DNA of 35,612 nucleotides, taken from assembly GCA_913054495.1 (NCBI GenBank), contig CAJXIY010000022.1, positions 1 through 35,612 on the forward strand, given 5' to 3'. A program made the translations under genes and the position numbers. This DNA comes from an uncultured Gammaproteobacteria bacterium (GTDB taxonomy: Bacteria > Pseudomonadota > Gammaproteobacteria > Pseudomonadales > Pseudohongiellaceae). This document shows positions 33,708 through 35,612 of this stretch, one piece after another; the stretch's first letter is position 1, and each line of letters opens with the position of its first letter. The notes under the pieces were generated by a model that did not search any database, was not told where the DNA came from, and worked only from the letters and a program-made list of their open reading frames with translations.

Positions 33708-35393
33708 CTAATCTAGGGTAAGTACCTTTGAGACCCCACGATCTCGGGGATCGGATGCAGGAATAATGCCTTCCTCTCCAATCCATATCACCTGGATATC
33801 GCCAAACTCCCAGCTGTGAGGTTCAACCCGATATCCTCTTTGTTCCAATTCACTGATGGTTTTCGAGGGGAGTGGCAGAGAAGGGCTCTGGGTAATTAAA
33901 TCAGGTGGCGACAACTGGTGATGGAATCGAGTAGCCCCAACTGCTTGCAATGGAGACATATCAAAATCCAGGATATTGATGATCGCCTGGAAAACTGACG
34001 TAAATATTGTCGAGCCCCCCGGTGTACCGATGACCATTGAGACTTTGTCATTCTTCAGCAGGATGGTGGGTGACATCGATGAGAGCATGCGTTTACCCGG
34101 CTGGATTTCATTGGCGGTATTGCCCACCACACCATAAACGTTAGGGACACCTGGTTTTGCGCTGAAGTCATCCATTTCATTATTCAACAGGAAGCCCGCG
34201 CCCTCAACAATAACCCCGGTACCATAGGACCAGTTTATCGTGTAAGTATTGGAAACCGCATTCCCCTCAGCATCAATGATAGAAAAATGTGTTGTATTAG
34301 GAGACTCGAGGCCGGGAACTACATGATCCAATTGCGAAATGCCCTTCGGGTTCACTTCTGCGGCGCGTCTTTTTATGTAGGCATCGCTGATAAGGCCTGT
34401 CATATCGATATCTATAAACCCGGGGTCTCCAAGATATTCAGCGCGATCAGCAAAAACCCGTTTTTCCATTTCCGCGACCAGGTGAACGTATTGTGAAGAA
34501 TTATGGGTCAGGCCAGAAAACTCAGCTGTGAGGTAATCCTTCATCTTCAATAGCTGAATAACCCCAAAACCGCCAGAACTTGGTGGAGGTGCTGACAAGA
34601 TATCGTACTCACGCCATTTGGCTTGTAGCGGTTCGCGCCAGATGGCTTTGTAATCCTGAAGATCTTTAGCGCTGATGATGCCGCCACTGGTCTGCATTTG
34701 TGCCACCAGTAATCTGGCGGTTTCCCCCAGATAAAAATCTCTTGCCCCTTCTGTAGCAATCCGTTTCAGTGTCGCTGCGAGCTCTGGTTGTCGGAATAAT
34801 TTCCCGGCTGTGACTTTTCCAAAATACTGTTTGAAATTCGTACTTGTGCCAAACCAGTCGAAGTGAGTTTGAATGTCTTCAGCCAGGGTTTTTCCCGGAA
34901 TAAATCCAGCCTCTGCCAGTTCTATGGCGGGAGCAACGACGTCCTTCCAGGGTAATTTTCCGAAGCGCTGGTGTGCAGCCCAAAAACCAGCAACAGTGCC
35001 TGGCACACCGGCAGCTTTAGCGCCTATGAGCGTTGCGTTCTCGATAACATTGCCAGCTTCGTCGAGATACATATCTCGGTCCGCCGCCAGGGGTGCCACC
35101 TCCCGGAAGTCCAGAAAGAAGGGTTTGCCATCTATGTAAATCAACATGAATCCACCGCCACCGATATTACCAGCATCGATGTAGGTGACAGCCAGGGCAA
35201 AACCCGTAGCAACACCAGCATCAACGACGTTACCCCCTGCATTGAGTATGTCCAGTGCGACTTGAGCGGCATATTTATCGGGGATGGCAAATGCAGCCTG
35301 TCCTTCGACTGATTTCTCTGCAGCCACGCTGTGAGTAATTGCACTTGCTGAAAGTAGAATTAACAGAAACAATTTTGAGGTACTTTGAATCAT
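33708..35393 (-). CDS. ggt: Gamma-glutamyltranspeptidase
   Basis: Periplasmic Ntn-hydrolase that cleaves glutathione and other gamma-glutamyl compounds. The 561-residue precursor has a signal peptide (MIQSTSKLFLLILLSASAIT, cut near V-A-A). The autoprocessing site is NTTHFSIIDAEGNAVSNTYT, with Thr367 as the predicted N-terminus and nucleophile of the small subunit. Also present are GNIGGGGFMLIYIDG, LDFREVAP, YGTGVIVEGAGFLLNNEMDD, and LSSMSPTI with the oxyanion serines. The C-terminal region PGGSTIFTSVFQAIINILDF is complete. ATG 35393 is chosen because the signal peptide starts there; the upstream extension to 35531 has no signal character. The whole gene lies between two inverted 23-bp repeats. 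Confidence 0.95.
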   Translation of the reverse strand: MIQSTSKLFLLILLSASAITHSVAAEKSVEGQAAFAIPDKYAAQVALDILNAGGNVVDAGVATGFALAVTYIDAGNIGGGGFMLIYIDGKPFFLDFREVAPLAADRDMYLDEAGNVIENATLIGAKAAGVPGTVAGFWAAHQRFGKLPWKDVVAPAIELAEAGFIPGKTLAEDIQTHFDWFGTSTNFKQYFGKVTAGKLFRQPELAATLKRIATEGARDFYLGETARLLVAQMQTSGGIISAKDLQDYKAIWREPLQAKWREYDILSAPPPSSGGFGVIQLLKMKDYLTAEFSGLTHNSSQYVHLVAEMEKRVFADRAEYLGDPGFIDIDMTGLISDAYIKRRAAEVNPKGISQLDHVVPGLESPNTTHFSIIDAEGNAVSNTYTINWSYGTGVIVEGAGFLLNNEMDDFSAKPGVPNVYGVVGNTANEIQPGKRMLSSMSPTILLKNDKVSMVIGTPGGSTIFTSVFQAIINILDFDMSPLQAVGATRFHHQLSPPDLITQSPSLPLPSKTISELEQRGYRVEPHSWEFGDIQVIWIGEEGIIPASDPRDRGVSKVLTLD

Positions 35394-35558
35394 GGGTAAC
35401 ACGCTAACAAAATGAAAAGAGGAACCACCGAGGCAGCAGGAAGATTTAGTATACCAGCACGGCGATATGCAATTGAATTCTACATTACCGAACATGCAAG
35501 CACTATCAGGAAGTGCGTATAAGAAGAACAAACATCCTTTACTTGACCACTTTACCCT

Positions 35559-35581
35559 TGTATCCCGTCAGCCCTAGTTGG
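35559..35581 (-). repeat. 23-bp inverted repeat, right copy
   Basis: Exact reverse complement of 33618-33640, starting TGTATCCCGTCAGCCCTAGT on the plus strand. It lies 166 bases upstream of the ggt start codon and 31 bases from the window edge, so what follows to the right cannot be judged. Confidence 0.85.
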
Positions 35582-35612
35582 ACATAATCCCCTAATTGCC
35601 TAAGAGACAGTA

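Noticed and set aside
35394-35531. 46-residue N-terminal extension of ggt
   Set aside because: The extension is cysteine-rich without signal character; a proper signal peptide starts at ATG 35393.

Overview
The window looks like chromosomal DNA of a Gram-negative gammaproteobacterium, probably a marine or aquatic one. The evidence is conserved synteny and envelope genes: ileS-fkpB-ispH, pepA-holC-valS on the minus strand, lptF-lptG divergent from pepA, a three-gene proton-translocating transhydrogenase, an outer-membrane Omp85-like barrel, Tat and lipoprotein signals, and a PilZ protein. I cannot name the genus from sequence alone.

Layout. Bases 1-2608 carry the end of ileS, then fkpB and ispH; lspA, which normally sits between ileS and fkpB, is absent and an 84-bp palindromic repeat fills the gap exactly. 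Bases 2672-7579 are valS, holC and pepA (minus), with six tandem 13-bp repeats in the valS leader. Bases 7868-10707 are a hotdog thioesterase and lptF-lptG (plus), with an 83-bp inverted-repeat element before lptF. Bases 10716-14232 are an RDD membrane protein and pntAa-pntAb-pntB (minus), the latter with a good sigma70 promoter. Bases 14407-17064 are a citramalate synthase-like enzyme and leuB, convergent.

From 17.2 kb the content becomes accessory. There is a 53-residue single-span membrane protein, a frameshifted DRAM/Frag1-like membrane gene, an Omp85-like barrel, a secreted beta-propeller, a PilZ protein behind a CRP-like class II promoter, a GNAT acetyltransferase, an orphan FetB-type permease, a secreted unknown, and a TIR-TM-TolB-like-TPR protein. 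Then come two flavin amine oxidoreductases (dimethylglycine/sarcosine dehydrogenase type and a Tat-exported spermidine dehydrogenase type), a small lipoprotein and, at the right edge, gamma-glutamyltranspeptidase.

Between the lipoprotein and ggt (33.1-33.7 kb) is what looks like an integration scar. It holds a decayed tRNA-Leu-like 3' end, the 3' half of a tRNA-Glu gene from anticodon arm to CCA, and an N-terminal tyrosine-integrase fragment abutting it. A 23-bp inverted repeat brackets ggt. At least four separate small repeat families occur in the intergenic spaces.

How genes work together: translation and isoprenoid housekeeping genes on the left, LPS export by LptFG, NADPH supply by PntAB, and branched-chain amino-acid synthesis by the CimA-like enzyme plus LeuB. 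The right half suggests use of methylated amines, polyamines and gamma-glutamyl peptides as nitrogen and carbon sources, together with signalling through cAMP, c-di-GMP and possibly NAD. No complete new multi-gene system is proven. The best candidates for a second look are the lspA replacement, the TIR-TolB-TPR protein, the integration scar with the bracketed ggt, and the cAMP-c-di-GMP link at pilZ.
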